Source: Margaritispora aquatica
Taxonomy: Eukaryota > Ascomycota > Leotiomycetes > Helotiales > Discinellaceae
Assembly (NCBI GenBank): GCA_007644065.1
Contig: VJWN01000025.1
Span: forward strand, 257,927-321,926
Reading direction: 5' to 3'
Length of the DNA: 64,000 nt
Position 1 is the first letter of the stretch; every line of letters begins with the position of its first letter. The position numbers and the translations under genes were made by a program. The notes under the pieces were generated by a model. That model did no database searches. It had not been told where the DNA came from and worked only from the letters and a program-made list of their open reading frames with translations. Positions 1 to 12,435 of the stretch are shown here, piece after piece.

Positions 1-248
1 GCAAATAGAGTAGATTAAATTGAGGGTGTCAGGTAACCAAGATATTGAATGTGGCGTCAACCTCGAGGCACACGACTTCCCGTTCCTCATGCAAAGCTTC
101 AGCCTCGCTTACGTAAATTGATCTTGGGACTCACACCTCGCGTCACCCAGACATCTCAACGCGCCTAGAACTTCGTAATTCCCAATACGTCTGTTGAACT
201 GTTCGCAGAGCTTCTTGTTTCTCGAAGTAAGGCTCCTTCAAGGCTACA

Positions 249-1093
249 ATGGCAGAAGAGCAGCCTCCGCCGTCTCTTTCCACCTTCCCCTCACCTCCAC
301 CCTTTTGGCAACAATTCACACCCGAGAACCTCGAGCGCATATCCTCTCTCCGCGCCGCGCAACCTCAGTCAGCCTCTACTTCGAAGAACACAGATCCTGC
401 GGCTTCGTTACCAATTCGAGTACTAGACTTACCTCCCGAATTACGGAACCTGCAGCCTCCAGAACCGCCCCAGGATGGAGTGTATCGATGCTTTGGGGAG
501 ATATTACGGGTACGTACTGCAATTGAGGCAGAGGATCAATTGCTGATATATGGATAGTTGGAGGATCCTATAATATCACTTGAAGACCAAGGATTCAAGC
601 AGCTTTACACCCCGCCTCGGACACCCACCGATGGCGACATACACAGCAGGAAATACAGCGATCGCGAATTCATCCTAAAACGAATAGCCAAATCCCTACT
701 TCTAAACTTCCTCGAGCTCCTAGGTATCCTGAGTGTAAATCCTGAGCAGGTCCGATTCCCCTCCCCTCTGGATTCCAGCTCCACTAACAAGAATGCCTCC
801 AGTACGAAGACAAGGCTGCAGACCTCAAGACTTTATTCATGAATTTCCACCATCTCCTGAATGAATACCGACCACATCAAGCTCGAGAATCGCTGATACT
901 GATGATGCAAGACCAGCTGGATCGGTCGAGGGCGGAGACACAAGGCATTCGGGACATGAAGGAGAAAGTGGATGGTATATTGGAGGGGTTGAGCCAGGCA
1001 AAGCTGGAAGAGAAGAGCGACGAGATGGTGGTTGACGAGAAAAAAGATGAGGCTGCTGAGATATGGGATGTTTTGGAGAGAGAGTTTGGTTGA
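249..1093 (+). CDS. MED7: Mediator complex subunit 7 (MED7)
   Basis: Subunit of the middle module of Mediator, the nuclear co-activator that bridges transcription factors and RNA polymerase II. Three exons fit exactly in frame: 249-509, 558-749 and 803-1093, giving 247 aa. The N-terminus has the family pattern of a proline-rich start, [10 protein letters not shown], then [14 protein letters not shown]. Exon 2 carries FKQLYTPP and [18 protein letters not shown]. Exon 3 has [18 protein letters not shown] followed by a charged coiled-coil tail. These are hallmark MED7 segments and the length is normal. Intron 2 has a CTAAC branch site about 12 bases before its acceptor. The start is the ATG in ACAATGG. 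No neighbour has a related role. Identification is from recalled family motifs. Confidence 0.93.
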
Positions 1094-2802
1094 GCAGCCA
1101 ATATTTTGAATCTGAAGTAATATATTCAGGATGAAGCATCTGGTTGGGACATGCTAGGAAGATAGCGATGGGACGAGAAGCATAACGCCGAAACGACATC
1201 TCAATTTCAAATAGAAATGATGGAAAATGTGGCCATAATCTGCACTTTCAGCACATTTCAAAGTCTAAGACCAAATCGCACATTCATTGTCCAACTCCTT
1301 GAAGCTCAACCAAAGCACTATAGCAAAATTGTGTATCATGTCATAAGTCGTCAGAGAACCCCCTCTCCTCCTCTCAGCCTCCTCGACTACCCTTTCCCAT
1401 CCTCCTGGGCCTCTTAGTGTTCTTCACTCCCTTTCTCCCACACCCTCACATAACGGTACAAGGAATAGGAATGCAGCAACACTCGTATCCATCGCATTCA
1501 ATGCACTTTGTCTTTCCTGCAGCTCCACCATCACCTTTGACGATCGAAGAGATGGTGCTTGCGGCCGCTGAACCGGGACCGTTGCGATTCACGAGGGTGG
1601 TTGGGGATGAGGTGCACATTTTGAATTGATTTTTGGTGTTTTGAATTGAGTTCTGGAGTGGAAATGTTAATGTTTGCTTGATGTTGGTTGGTAAAGGCTG
1701 TGAGATTTTGGCTTGACTGCTTTGGTAGCGGTTGAGAATAAGACATCGAAACTTAAGGGGCGTTTCGAGTATGAAAATGAAAGATTCGACTAGACTTACT
1801 CTGTTGAGATTTTTGATGTGTGAATCTGATGTTGTTGTCTTGTTGAATATATTGTATCTATTTGTCCTGCTCGATGATGTCAGTCCTCAATCCATACCCT
1901 CTCAGATACTTCTCGTCCTTCATATGGCTTTTTATTTTAAAATTTTAACCCTTCTGAATGAACCAAAGAAGCAATACACGTACCTTTCACTTAATCCTCA
2001 GCTATGTCTAAGGATTTTCAAGATATGGACTAGAAAGCTTGCTTTATATACATCGAGGCTCTCACACAAAAAGCTTGGAACACACCCTACCTATCATGCG
2101 ATAATTGGCCGGACACAGAACATCCACGCAATTGGCGGTGGCGCGGTTCAGCCACCTTTGTGGGGTTGCAATTTTGTGGAACCCAAGTGTTTGAGCGAAA
2201 GACATTGATTGAACCTTATACGTATGCTTGTTTGGATGAAAGACATACTCTTCCTCTCCTTCTAACCCTGGAAGTGAGAGGTGAGTAAACTTACCTTAAT
2301 GCTTATTGAGGCAAGTAATTGGCGAGTAGTTAGGTAAGTAAAGTCATGGTTGCCATTAAACTGTATATTGCCAGAATCTCTCCTAATTCATTTATCTACT
2401 GTCTTTAAATCAAGTCATTACAAACATATAACATGTCAACCTTACCTATTTGGTACCTCGTCTAACAAACAGAGCCGCAATCAAAGCTTCTTACCTAGCA
2501 ACCTGCTGTACGAGCGAGATATCTAGATTCGCTGGATAAATCAACATTCAAAATTACAAGGATAGTTACACCGTCAGCACTCGCTTATCGCCTGCCTCTT
2601 TGGGTTTCACAACCTCAACCTAAGATTTTCATTTCCATATATTGACATGATGAACGATCCGCCTTGTATTGCTATGTATTTCACTTTCGCTTGATCGCGT
2701 TTCATTACTATTAGAGAGCCATCACACTAGGCTCATTTTCGGAGGTTCGCGAGATAGCTCGAACGTGATTGGCATCTCAACCGCTAAAGGGCAACCGGAA
2801 AG
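1094..2802. other. Intergenic stretch, no supported gene
   Basis: About 1.7 kb between MED7 and the FAD oxidase. A plus-strand open frame ending at 1629 could encode a peptide of about 52 aa from an ATG at 1471 (it contains LTIEEMVLAAAEPGPLRF), but I see no family match and no flanking splice-linked exons. The longer frame at 1732-2208 starts at a non-ATG codon and has leucine-rich, unstructured composition. Both are treated as unsupported. The right part is presumably the upstream region of the next gene. Confidence 0.5.
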
Positions 2803-5435
2803 ATGAAGCTCAGTTTGGCTTTTGATATAGGGGCTTTATGGCTGCTAAGTTGCGTACCATCTGTATGCGCTCAGGAGGAACCAGGCCAGACATACCTCGC
2901 ATTCGATTCGACCCCAGGCGACACAGCATGTCACAAAGCTGTATGTGTCCCTCTTCTGCCCATTTCTCATGCAAACAATTATAGTCAACCATCCTCTCAC
3001 ACTACTCACTTACACCCTATATATGTCAAACACTAACCAGGGAACAGTGCACCGCACTTTTAACCTCCTCTCCCTCAACAACATACTACTCGCTCAATAC
3101 GCCCCTCGCAGCCTTTCAGTCCGCATTCTACACCATTCAGCAATCAAGCGTCATACCCGCTTGTATCATCACTCCTCCCACTGCGCTCGCCGCTGCCGAG
3201 GCCCTCAAAATTATTGGTCAGCATGAGTGTTACTTCACTGTTAAATCGGGTGGTCATGCTGTGTTTGCTGGTGCTGTATGTCCCTCTAACTCTTTCTCCC
3301 TCGATGGTAATTTTTGTAGGTAGCATATGTTAATTGGGTAGCAGTCAAACTCAGAAGGTGGTATCACAATCGATTTACGACTATTGAATGAGATTGAGGT
3401 TCTCGAAGGTGGAAATGTGACACGAATTGGCACGGGACAAAGATGGGGAAACGTGTATGCTAAACTCGAGCCCATGGGTTTGACTGTGCTAGGAGGTCGA
3501 AACACCGAAGTAGGCGTTGGTGGATTTCTTCTTGGTGGTATGTATCCTACTTTCAAGCTCTTCATTCACTGGCTTTTCTCATCTCACTAACTCATCATCA
3601 CAGGAGGCATATCCTTCCTCTCTCGCCAACACGGCTGGGGCTGCGACACAGTCCTGGCATTCCATCTCCTCTGCCCCAATGGAACCCTTTCAATCATCAC
3701 CCCAACCTCACACTCCACACTCTTTAGTGCTCTCCGCGGTGGCGGTTCCAACTTCGGTATCGTCGTCTCCTTCGACATGAAAACCTACCCCCAAGGTCAG
3801 GTCTGGGCAGGATCAAATATCTACCTCCTTGATCCCTCAACCATCACACACGCACTCTCGCTTTCCCCCAATCCTCCAATCCTAACTAAGCCCAGTCTTC
3901 TCTTGAAAGCGCAATCACTAGCCATGAATGCGATCGTGAAGACATTGTGCATCTTCTCGCTTTGCAACGCGCCGTCCTCCATCTCAACAGCGTTCAGCCG
4001 CACCCTTGTCGATGGCAAAGACGACATAGGCGCATCTACGATCCTCGCTCTCACGTACGGGTATGGGGCCTACATCGCCGTCTTGACAGCCGTGCACACT
4101 TCACCTCCAAAACGATGGGATCTCTCCAAGCCGCCTCCTCCACCACCGGGAGTTGAGCCCATGGCGATGCCATCCGAGGATCCTTTTGAGGTAACGGATG
4201 GGTTTGGTCCTAGTGTTGAGATTGAACCCGAGGTACAGGAAGTCAAGGAAGAGAAGGGGAGTGAGAAGATAGAAGAGAAGAAAGTTACGCCTTGGTCTTG
4301 GGACCGCAAGAATGGGTTCTTGCCCAAGACGTTTCAGGGATTCTTCGATTTGCCGAGGGTATGGAATACGAATCGGATTCAGAACTTGACGGAGGTGTAT
4401 AAGGAGATTACGAGTTATAATGTTGCTGGGTATCGGTATGTTTCAATCCTTCCTATTGTTGCGTCCCCTTCGTATTGCAATGGGATGTGCCTCGCTCGCT
4501 TAGGGGTTATCAGAGTCATTCTCTATCCTACCTTACCTTAGACAGGAGCAGAAAAACAGTCGAGAACCCACCATTCATCCTATATCTCCCCTACTACACC
4601 AACCTTATTTCTATCCCCATCTATTTCTTCCCACCTATCAATCATCAAACCACACACCAAAAGCTAATAATTCCCAAGTCAGATCTGGGGCGCAATATCC
4701 TTCCACCTTCCCATCCCATCTACATCCACCTCCTCCACGCCACCACCAGACCTAATAACCCTCGTAACCGACATCTGGATCCAAGAACTAGCCACCCTGC
4801 TTCCCCACGATATCCCCGATCTCCAGCCCTCAATCGTCTTCCAACCGCTTTACCCCGAGTACTTCGCCGAGCCAGCGAGACGTAATGGTGGGAACGCGTT
4901 AAATATCGAGTTGGATGAGGGGAAGGGACCTTTGATTCGTGAGTTTTTCATTCTTCTGTTTTCCTGCAACGTCCCTGAGATCTGTCTACTATTTCTCGCT
5001 CCTTCACCCGTACCCCTAAAATCGCACAAATCCACCCACCCACACATCGCTAACTCCCCTCCCTACATAGTATTCTCCCTCGCCTTCCGCTGGTCCTCCC
5101 CCTCCGCCCGCACGACACACTCGCAACTAATCGACACCACCACGACGCGAATCTACGAACGAATCGAGCATCTCCTCGAAGAGCACAGCCTCTCTTCCCC
5201 CTCCACCCCTTCCCCCTCCACCTCTTCCACCGCCTCGTCCTCTTCAGTCGGCGAGCTCACTTACCCCTTCATCTACCAAAACTACGCATCGCCATCACAA
5301 GACGTGTTTGCAGGGTACGGTGGCACGGAGGACTGGAAACGGCGAGAGTGGCGCGCGCATTTACGTGGTGTGCAGGCGAGCGTTGATGGAGATGGGATGT
5401 GGAGACGGTTGAGGAGGGGGTATTTCGTTGTTTGA
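2803..5435 (+). CDS. Secreted FAD-binding (berberine-bridge-type) oxidoreductase
   Basis: Predicted secreted flavoenzyme of the PCMH/FAD_binding_4 plus BBE family; the substrate cannot be told from sequence. Six exons close in frame: 2803-2940, 3048-3275, 3345-3537, 3604-4435, 4679-4938 and 5071-5435 (671 aa). Residues 1-23 form a signal peptide ending VCAQ. The FAD domain shows IPACIITPP, then VKSGGHAVFAG, whose His is the usual covalent flavin site, then TVLGGRN, GGISFLSRQHGWG and LRGGGSNFGIV. The second flavin-linking Cys of bicovalent members is not visible. The C-terminal BBE motif is degenerate (FIYQNYASP). A proline run followed by an acidic/lysine-rich segment (about residues 340-400) interrupts the substrate domain and looks lineage-specific. 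The 243-bp intron 4 is longer than the others and its acceptor was chosen for frame, so that junction is the weakest. Confidence 0.85.
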
Positions 5436-6620
5436 ACATAAAAGTAAATCAAGAAAAAAAAAAGGGTGGTGGGTGGGAGGAGGGGTTCTTGTGGTTGTTG
5501 GCTGGTTGGATATGTGTCAGTAAGACAAGACAAGGCAAGGCAAGGTAGGTCAGGTAAGTCCACTTTACCGCGTGATGAGTGGGAAATAGAGAGAGGGGAG
5601 GGAGGAAGAGAATCTAGCGTTAAATAGGATATGAAATAAGGTAGATAGGTAGGTAGGTGCGTAGGTAGGTCGCTAGGTCGCAAAGTTAATAGAGACGAAA
5701 GACGAGTGAATAAATGAGAAAAATCAAGTCAAGTCAAGTCAATAGATAAACAGATAGATAGACAGGTAGACAGATCGATGAAGTCCGATTTACCAGTCTA
5801 ATCTGGTGTGGTCTACAAATTAGTAGTCTTACCAAGATAGCACTAGAACTAGAACTAGCACTTGATAGGTAGTCTTTACTCCTACTGCTACTGCTACTGC
5901 TACTGCTACTGCTACTGCTACTGCTACTGCTACTGCTACTGCTACTGCTACTGTTGTTTATTCACTTGATTACCGACTTACCTACCTACCCTACCAAGGG
6001 AAACAAGTTGAAATCTTCTCATCGCACACATCACATCACATCACACCAGTGCCTTGTACACAATACCAATAATCCCGTTCGTCAAGACAACAAGAAAAAG
6101 ACGCGAAATCAAGCAACAGACATCACAATACATCAAGAATATATCAAGATCAAGACACCACGGATTCAAGAAATAATTCTTTTGCGCACTGTACTGTACT
6201 GTACTGTATTCCCTACTACTACCTCTCCTACGACTCTCATCTCTTACGAGAGGGGGAATCAAAGTACCTAGGCAGGTAGGTAGGCAAGCAAGGCTGATAT
6301 CCCATCTTATGCACACCCCCTATCTGCCCATCGATTCACCTCGAAATTTCTCCCCACTATGTCCTGTCTTCCTCAATCCTAAATACAACACCTTTGGGTG
6401 TATCTGTCTCCCGTAAGAAAGAAGGAGAGAAATGACCCAGCACTACGACCTCACATGGTGTAACGAGATAACCAACTACCTAACTCGCGTTGCAAACACG
6501 CCACGCTTCATAAAATCATGAAATAACCGAACTCGCAAAAGAAAATGCAATTAACGCCCCAGCTCCAATGGAAGCCTTTGTCAAATGTACAAACGAACCA
6601 CGTTCACCTATTTACCTAAT
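5436..6620. other. Spacer between convergent genes, repeat-rich
   Basis: No coding potential. It holds the 3' flanks of the FAD oxidase and of the KCH gene, which converge here. Short tandem motifs are frequent: GGTA units near 5640-5670, AAGTC units near 5725-5740, a CTACTG array at about 5880-5951, and ACTGT units near 6187-6210. Confidence 0.6.
5880..5951 (+). repeat. (CTACTG)n microsatellite
   Basis: About twelve uninterrupted copies of a 6-base unit, equivalent to alternating CTA and CTG triplets, lie in the spacer between two convergent genes. The array is not inside a supported coding frame. Arrays of this length are usually polymorphic between isolates. Confidence 0.9.
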
Positions 6621-8876
6621 CTATTGTCTATACCCAGATCCAGGTCCCATACCAGGTGGTCCAAAATCAGGACTTTGCGATCCACCATTATTGTAGGGTG
6701 CTGGACTTGCGAGCCTAGCAATCCCACTCATAGGAGGACGAGGTCGCTGACTCGAAGCTGTACCAGGCCTCTGACTCGATGATGTACCAGGTCTGAGAAT
6801 GGGCGCATCATTGCCAAAGTAATCTTGCTCGGATGGTCCTCGACTTCCAGGATCAGTCATATTTCTGTGTTGAGGAGCCGGGTTCGGTCGGGGAGCTGCA
6901 CTAGCACTTCGCAGGTTCGGGTTAAATGGTTGATAGCTGCTGCCAGTTGGGCTCGTTGGTCGTCTCATGCTTGGTGCGGGTGAGCTGCGCCCATATTCAG
7001 ATCCCATTGGTGCTGGTGATGATCTTCCATACTCGGCATTTTGGCCATATCCAACTGGTGCAGGAGCGGCTCTTCCATATTCACTGTTGGGACCACGACC
7101 ATAGTCTGCACCCATGGGAGCAGGTGAGCCTCGATATTCAGAGCCAGGACCGTAAGAAGTTGGTGCGGGTGAGTTTCGACCATAGCCATTGTCTGCAAAG
7201 GAACTTGGAGCTGGACTTGAACGACCGTTACCTTGATCAAATGGTGTGCGACGACCCATGCTTGGAGCAGGTCCGGCAGGAGTGAATGATCGACCGCTCA
7301 ATTCATCGACAGCTCTTGGCATTGGGCGACCATATTGATCAACTGGAGATTGGTTATAAGGGTTTACCGGGCTCTGATTGTCGTATGAAACGGGGCTTGC
7401 TGTATATCCTCTGTCTCCCATGGCGCTTGGCATTCTTGGTGGACCTCCTGGAGGACCACGATTCCAGCTTCCATTCGAGTTGGGGGTCATGGTGCGTTGA
7501 GGCATTGCTGGGTAGTTGTTGGTATCCAGAGGTGGCAATGAAGGAGCAGGTGAGTTGGATCGTCCATAGCCCATATCAGAAGCATTGTTCATCAGAGGTG
7601 CATTTGAACCATAACTTGCCGTGGTCGCGGATGAAGAGCTCGTGACAGTGCGGTTGGCAAATGGTCGCTTCTGATCCAATTGATTCAACTCGAATGCGGG
7701 AACATCGTGTTGCGAAGATGGTGTGCCAGGTCTGCTAGAGTACACTGGGAGTGTGACCATGGTATCATTGCGATTCATCATTGGCATTGCTGGAAGCTTA
7801 TCATCTGACTTTTGGTCAAACATGGTTGGCAAAGTAGCTTGTCGACCAGCTGGCTTCTCGCCCTTCTTGACAGCTTTCGCATCAGCTCTGTTTCGTTTCC
7901 GTTCTTCTTCTTCGATAGCCTTGTTCACCTTGACACTGACGATCCTTGCCAGACGTTGGTTGACTTTGCGCTCACAATATCCAGAAAGACCACCATCGGT
8001 GCTTGGAATGTAGTGCCATAGGAAGAGGACGAAGAATAGAACAGCCAAGAGAAGGGAGAGGGCCCCAAAGATCCAAATGACTAAAGTAAACACCATACCA
8101 CTAAGAATGACCGCTTGTTGGTTGTTCTCCTCGGCGATGAAGGCGATCTTCTTGAAGAAAGACAAGAGAGTCGATCCAACATCGTCAGTGTCGAGTCCAG
8201 TAAACTTGGCCTTGAAGACAGAAATCAACGTAAGAGCATTGATAACTTGGCGAGGACCTTGACAGAAGATGATTCGAATCCAAGCTGTCATGGTTAGCAA
8301 AGTCAGAAGCACACAACAACAGGAAGAGAGCTTACATTGAAAGGCAAAGTAAGTAAAGAGAGCAACATATTCCGTGCCCTTCTTGGACTTTGTCAATTCA
8401 GCAAAAACCAAGAAACGTCTCCAGCCTCGACCCTTTCCAAGACGGATACTCTGTAATCGCACAGCCAAGGAGTCCAAGAAACTTTCAGCCACAGCACCCC
8501 TCTTCATCATCCGCATCGCGCGAACATGCTCGTAGGCCAAATTGACCCATGACAGAATGATGCAGATGGAGAAGATCCATTTTGAGACATCGAGGGGTAT
8601 GATGGGTTCGATTTCTCCAGACCATTTGTTGAATGCGAGGAGATTGACTGCCGTGAAGGTGTCGACACCGTAGACGGCCACCGAGATGATGAGGGAGACC
8701 CAGAGATAGCCATAAGCTAGAGGTTGAAAGCAGGAAGTAGACTTGAAGTCATTCAGACTCTGCGAGAACATTAGCACTACATCTCTTGCGCATCAGTATC
8801 CAGATCAACCTACAATAAAGTCCCACTTCTGCTCGGGACGAATGTCGTCCTGCCTTACTCTTCCTGAGCAACCCAT
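6621..8876 (-). CDS. Fungal KCH-family potassium channel (Kch1/Prm6-like)
   Basis: Plasma-membrane protein of the fungal KCH family, which in yeast (Kch1/Prm6) mediates low-affinity K+ influx that supports Ca2+ channel activation. Three exons close in frame: 8876-8814, 8759-8336 and 8284-6621 (716 aa). The start MGCSGRV carries a possible N-myristoylation/palmitoylation site. WDFI joins SLNDFKS across intron 1, a family signature. Hydrophobic segments include LWVSLIISVAVYG, WIFSICIILSWVNLAY, VALFTYFAFQ and VIWIFGALSLLLAVLFFVLF, followed by the conserved GGLSGYCERKVNQRLARIV. From about residue 300 the cytoplasmic tail is Ser/Pro/Gly-rich with YGR..PAP repeats. It points away from the 12.4-kb gene, with a long shared upstream region. 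Confidence 0.86.
6965..7195 (-). repeat. Coding repeat: YGR(S/N)SPAP units in KCH tail
   Basis: The C-terminal tail of the KCH gene contains imperfect repeats of about 8-17 residues centred on EYGRSSPAP: GYGRNSPAP, EYRGSPAP, EYGRAAPAP, EYGRSSPAP and again EYGRSSPAP. They are low-complexity, Ser-Pro-rich and likely disordered and phosphorylated. The last two copies are near-identical at protein level, which suggests recent slippage. Confidence 0.75.
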
Positions 8877-11800
8877 TGTGTGTAGAGATTGAAATTAAAA
8901 TCGGAATAAACTGGCACGGCCAGAACGATATGAGCACCTGGCTAGAAACGAAGAAGTTGGTATGAAGTAGTTGTTTTTGTCTGTGTATGGGACGTTTGCG
9001 CAATGTCGCAATGGTCGATCTGCAGGTCGCAAATTGACGTTTGAATCTATCAATCGCACACTCGTCGTCCGCCTGCGGTATGTTCGACGGTGTGGATTAG
9101 GAATTGGAAGAGATCAGGAAGGATTCGAGAAAGATGTATCGAGGTAGAAATAGTAAGGAATGTGTTTGTATTCGTGGTCGTGGTCGTGGTCGTGGTTGTG
9201 TGCGGCTGCGGCTAGTCGAAGAAGTGGTTTGGTATTGTCACAACGGCGACAATGGTCGGTCGCATTCACTTGCTACAATTCACCGTTATGATTGTGCATG
9301 GCTGGCTGGCTGGCTGGCTGGCGTCAATGGGACCTGGGACCTGAGAGGCTGAGACCTAATACTGTCTAGTGTATGCACAATAGAGACAGTGTATTGTATG
9401 GTATTGTTTTGGTATTGTTGTCGAACGTAATGTAATGTACGGGCATTCACCAGTCGTTGCTTTTGGCGCGCGCAGTTTGATCGCTCAGGACGTGGCCAAG
9501 GAAGGGGGGTTTCGACGTCGCAGGTTATCAGATTGGGAACGTCAGGCAAAGAAATTGGTATGATTGACGCTCGGGATATTTGACCAAAGTGAAGCCGAAG
9601 CTGAAGCTGAAGCAGTAGATTGAGATTGAGATTGTTGTGTAGATATCAAAGATGGAATGTTTATTCAAAAGAGAGTGTGTGATATTTGTGGTAGTAGATG
9701 GGGAGAACCAACCGTCAAAGGAGTGAGACTGATGGTGGTGATGGTGGTGGTGGTGGTGGTATATTAGGGTTGGGATATGGGATATGGGGTATGATTGTAA
9801 TGGTGGTGATGTTAGCCCAGGTCTCATCCAGAGTGTGAGTTGAGTGCCAGTGGTAGGAGGGGGGATGGTGGGAAGGAGTGTGTGGTATGTACTGTACTGT
9901 ACTGTACTGTATGGAGTGTGTGGTGTGGCAGGATAAGACGGAAAGACGGAGAGAGAGATGGGCAAAACGACGCACGACAGGACTGGGACTAGGACTGGGA
10001 CTAGGACTGCTGCAGGACAGGAGCAGGACAGGAGCAGGACAGGAAGAGGACTGAAGGAGAGTGAATGTGGATTGTGGATCTGTCCTGGGGATGTCCAATA
10101 GATGTCCTGATCCTGTCCTGATCCTGTCTTGTGGTTGGATCTGGAAGCTGGAGGTCATGGAATGTTGAACTGGGCGGATAATCAAGCATCCAGCTAGTGA
10201 AGATAGTACAGACAAGTGGAGACCAGTGCAGATAGCCACATGTGTCCCTGCCAGATCCATGCGTCTCTCCCCCTGCCGTTACTCCTTCCTGAAATGGCTG
10301 AAATGCGATGAAATGTCTGGGCAAAGGCTAAACCCGTCCTGCTGCGTACTGATCAGCGTTTGATTGGCTGTAACATACCCTCCAGTACACATGGGACCTG
10401 ATCTAAACCATTTTTAGATTAGTTTCAGCATGGGGTACATTTGGATCAATGTCAGGTACAAGACCAGGGACAAGACAGGACCAGGTACAGGATCCACTTT
10501 GACAGTGGGTAAACGTGTGAACCTCAAACACGTACATCTAAGTGGCTCCAGTGGATAAAATTGTGCACATGTAATGCAAACCCCCTTATGAATTCTCATA
10601 ATGTTGTGCATACCTTAGGTAAGGTACCTTCTGATTGGCACAAAATACGCACAACATACTAGTACTGTAGTTCAGAGTAGGGATTCTAGGGAAGATAAAA
10701 CGCCAATCAATCCATTCATTCATTGATTGGCTTGAAACTTGAAACATTCACTTTATCCCGTTGGTCCAGTCACACAGCAAGTTGAGTGCAAGTACGCTGC
10801 AGGTACCAAACGAAAAAAGGAAAACGGTCAATTTGAAGGAGAAAAGAATCTGTTGAAGGTGCTATGCTCTGGTTCCTGTCGTTTGTTCATCTTCTTCAAC
10901 TCGAAACGCCCGTCAAAGGGGATTCGTGGACAGTTTACCTATCTGAGGGGGAAAGATGAGAGAAGCACACACGTACACACGCACACACAGCTGAGGAAGT
11001 CTCCTTCCTAACTCTATACTACAGTATACTACTCTATACTCGGTACAATCTTTCTCTATCTGCTGCATCAATCAACTTCAGCTCATCGTACCTTAATCTG
11101 GCCACTTTACTCCATTCCCTTCCGGATCCCCTCTCTTCCATCTCCAAACGGAATAACCAACATCCCAACAACCCCGCCGCTCTTCTCCTCTGCTCCTCTT
11201 CCTTCATTCCCCTCTTGTCTCTCCTCCATCAGCTATCAGCCATCAGCCATCAGCCACCTTTGACTCGTAGACCTCCGTAGATTTGCTTCTTTCCCCTCCC
11301 TCCCATCGTCATCGCTGCTCATCCATCACCAAGCATCGCCAATGTCGCAGCCACATGTATGAGTACAGCCACGATCAAGATCAACGGTCCGCTCTCCACA
11401 TCCGCAGTCCACTGAGGCTATGTCTTGGTCCTGGTCTTGGTCCGGGACTTGAACTCTTGAACTCCAATTCTGGTCCTGAGCTGGGATCACATTATTGCTT
11501 CTTCTCTCAAGATAAACAATATCCTCAACCCTCAGCCCTCTCTCCGCGACCCAAACCTTATTTCAATATCATCTGTCTTGTATATACAAGTTTGAAACCG
11601 GCAAAGGTGGATCAAGCACTGCGAGGCGTATGGCAAGGCGTTCTTGGAATGGTGATCGTGCCATGATGTGCGGACTGGCTGACCCGGTGTTTCGAGATCT
11701 CACGGCATCTGCATTCTGCACTGCTGTCGTGGCTGGAAGGAGTGGTTCACCCCCTCCAATGTGTGATGTCTGTTGTCTGCGAAGGAGTCTCCGCACGGAG

Positions 11801-12435
11801 GGAAGTGTAGCACAACACAAAAATCCTGGTTTGTATCACAGGCCGAACGACAAACAACAGAGTTCTAGAAGAAAAGGAAAAATAAAAAATAAAAACATGT
11901 CGTCGCACAGCATAATTTCTCTTGGATATTTGTGGTGGTTGCTAAGGTGGTGAAGTCCCGTGTCCTGCCAAGTGCCATGTAGCACGTGACCCTCCCTCCC
12001 GTCATTCCGTTCCCAGTCGCTTCGAGGCGTGATGTTTCAACGCGAAAAGAGAGTCGATTTCTGATTGGCACTCGACACGCAAGACACGCAAGAAAACACA
12101 CAACACGCTCGTCGTCAAGCAGCAACGAAAGAACGACGCGTTGAAATGCTTCACGCGTTGAAGAGTCATTTCAACGTGATAGCAAACAAAAAGTGTTCTA
12201 TCATAAAGAGGAATGTAAGGCGTGAGTAGACATAGTTTCTCGTTTGTTCATCATTTCTCATCTCAACCTGCTGGCTCACTGCATCGAGTCAAACATCTCC
12301 ACTCTTTGTGTGTTGTTATATACATTCTGATCTCTGCTCGTACTTTTTACCATCTCAAGAATAGTTTCTTGTTCCTACAGTTATCTTACGGCTCCAACCT
12401 CGAAACTCACACCAGGTCACGTGTTATCGCTCACT
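8877..12435. other. Long spacer between divergent genes, microsatellite-dense
   Basis: About 3.5 kb separates the starts of the KCH gene (-) and the F-box-like gene (+). Open frames here are short, low-complexity and lack splice-linked partners, so I call no gene. Tandem motifs cluster at 9.1-10.2 kb: GTGGTC units (about 9170-9200), GGCT (9299-9322), GAAGCT (about 9593-9612), GGT (about 9729-9760), CTGTA (9890-9911), GGACTAGGACTGGGA (about 9975-10010), GGAGCAGGACA (about 10010-10045) and CCTGAT/CCTGTC (about 10105-10130). A TCACGTG core lies at about 12416-12422, just before the downstream start. Confidence 0.55.
9890..9911 (+). repeat. (CTGTA)n short tandem repeat
   Basis: Four consecutive CTGTA units occur here. 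A nearly identical run lies at 6187-6210 on the other side of the KCH gene. Both are non-coding and may be independent slippage products. Confidence 0.75.

Noticed and set aside
1732..2208. 158-codon plus-strand frame
   Set aside because: It begins at a non-ATG codon, has no recognisable motif and no splice-linked neighbour.
6965..7240. Evenly spaced repeats that might be a CRISPR-like array
   Set aside because: They are imperfect coding repeats inside the KCH gene; the organism is a fungus and spacers are not unique.
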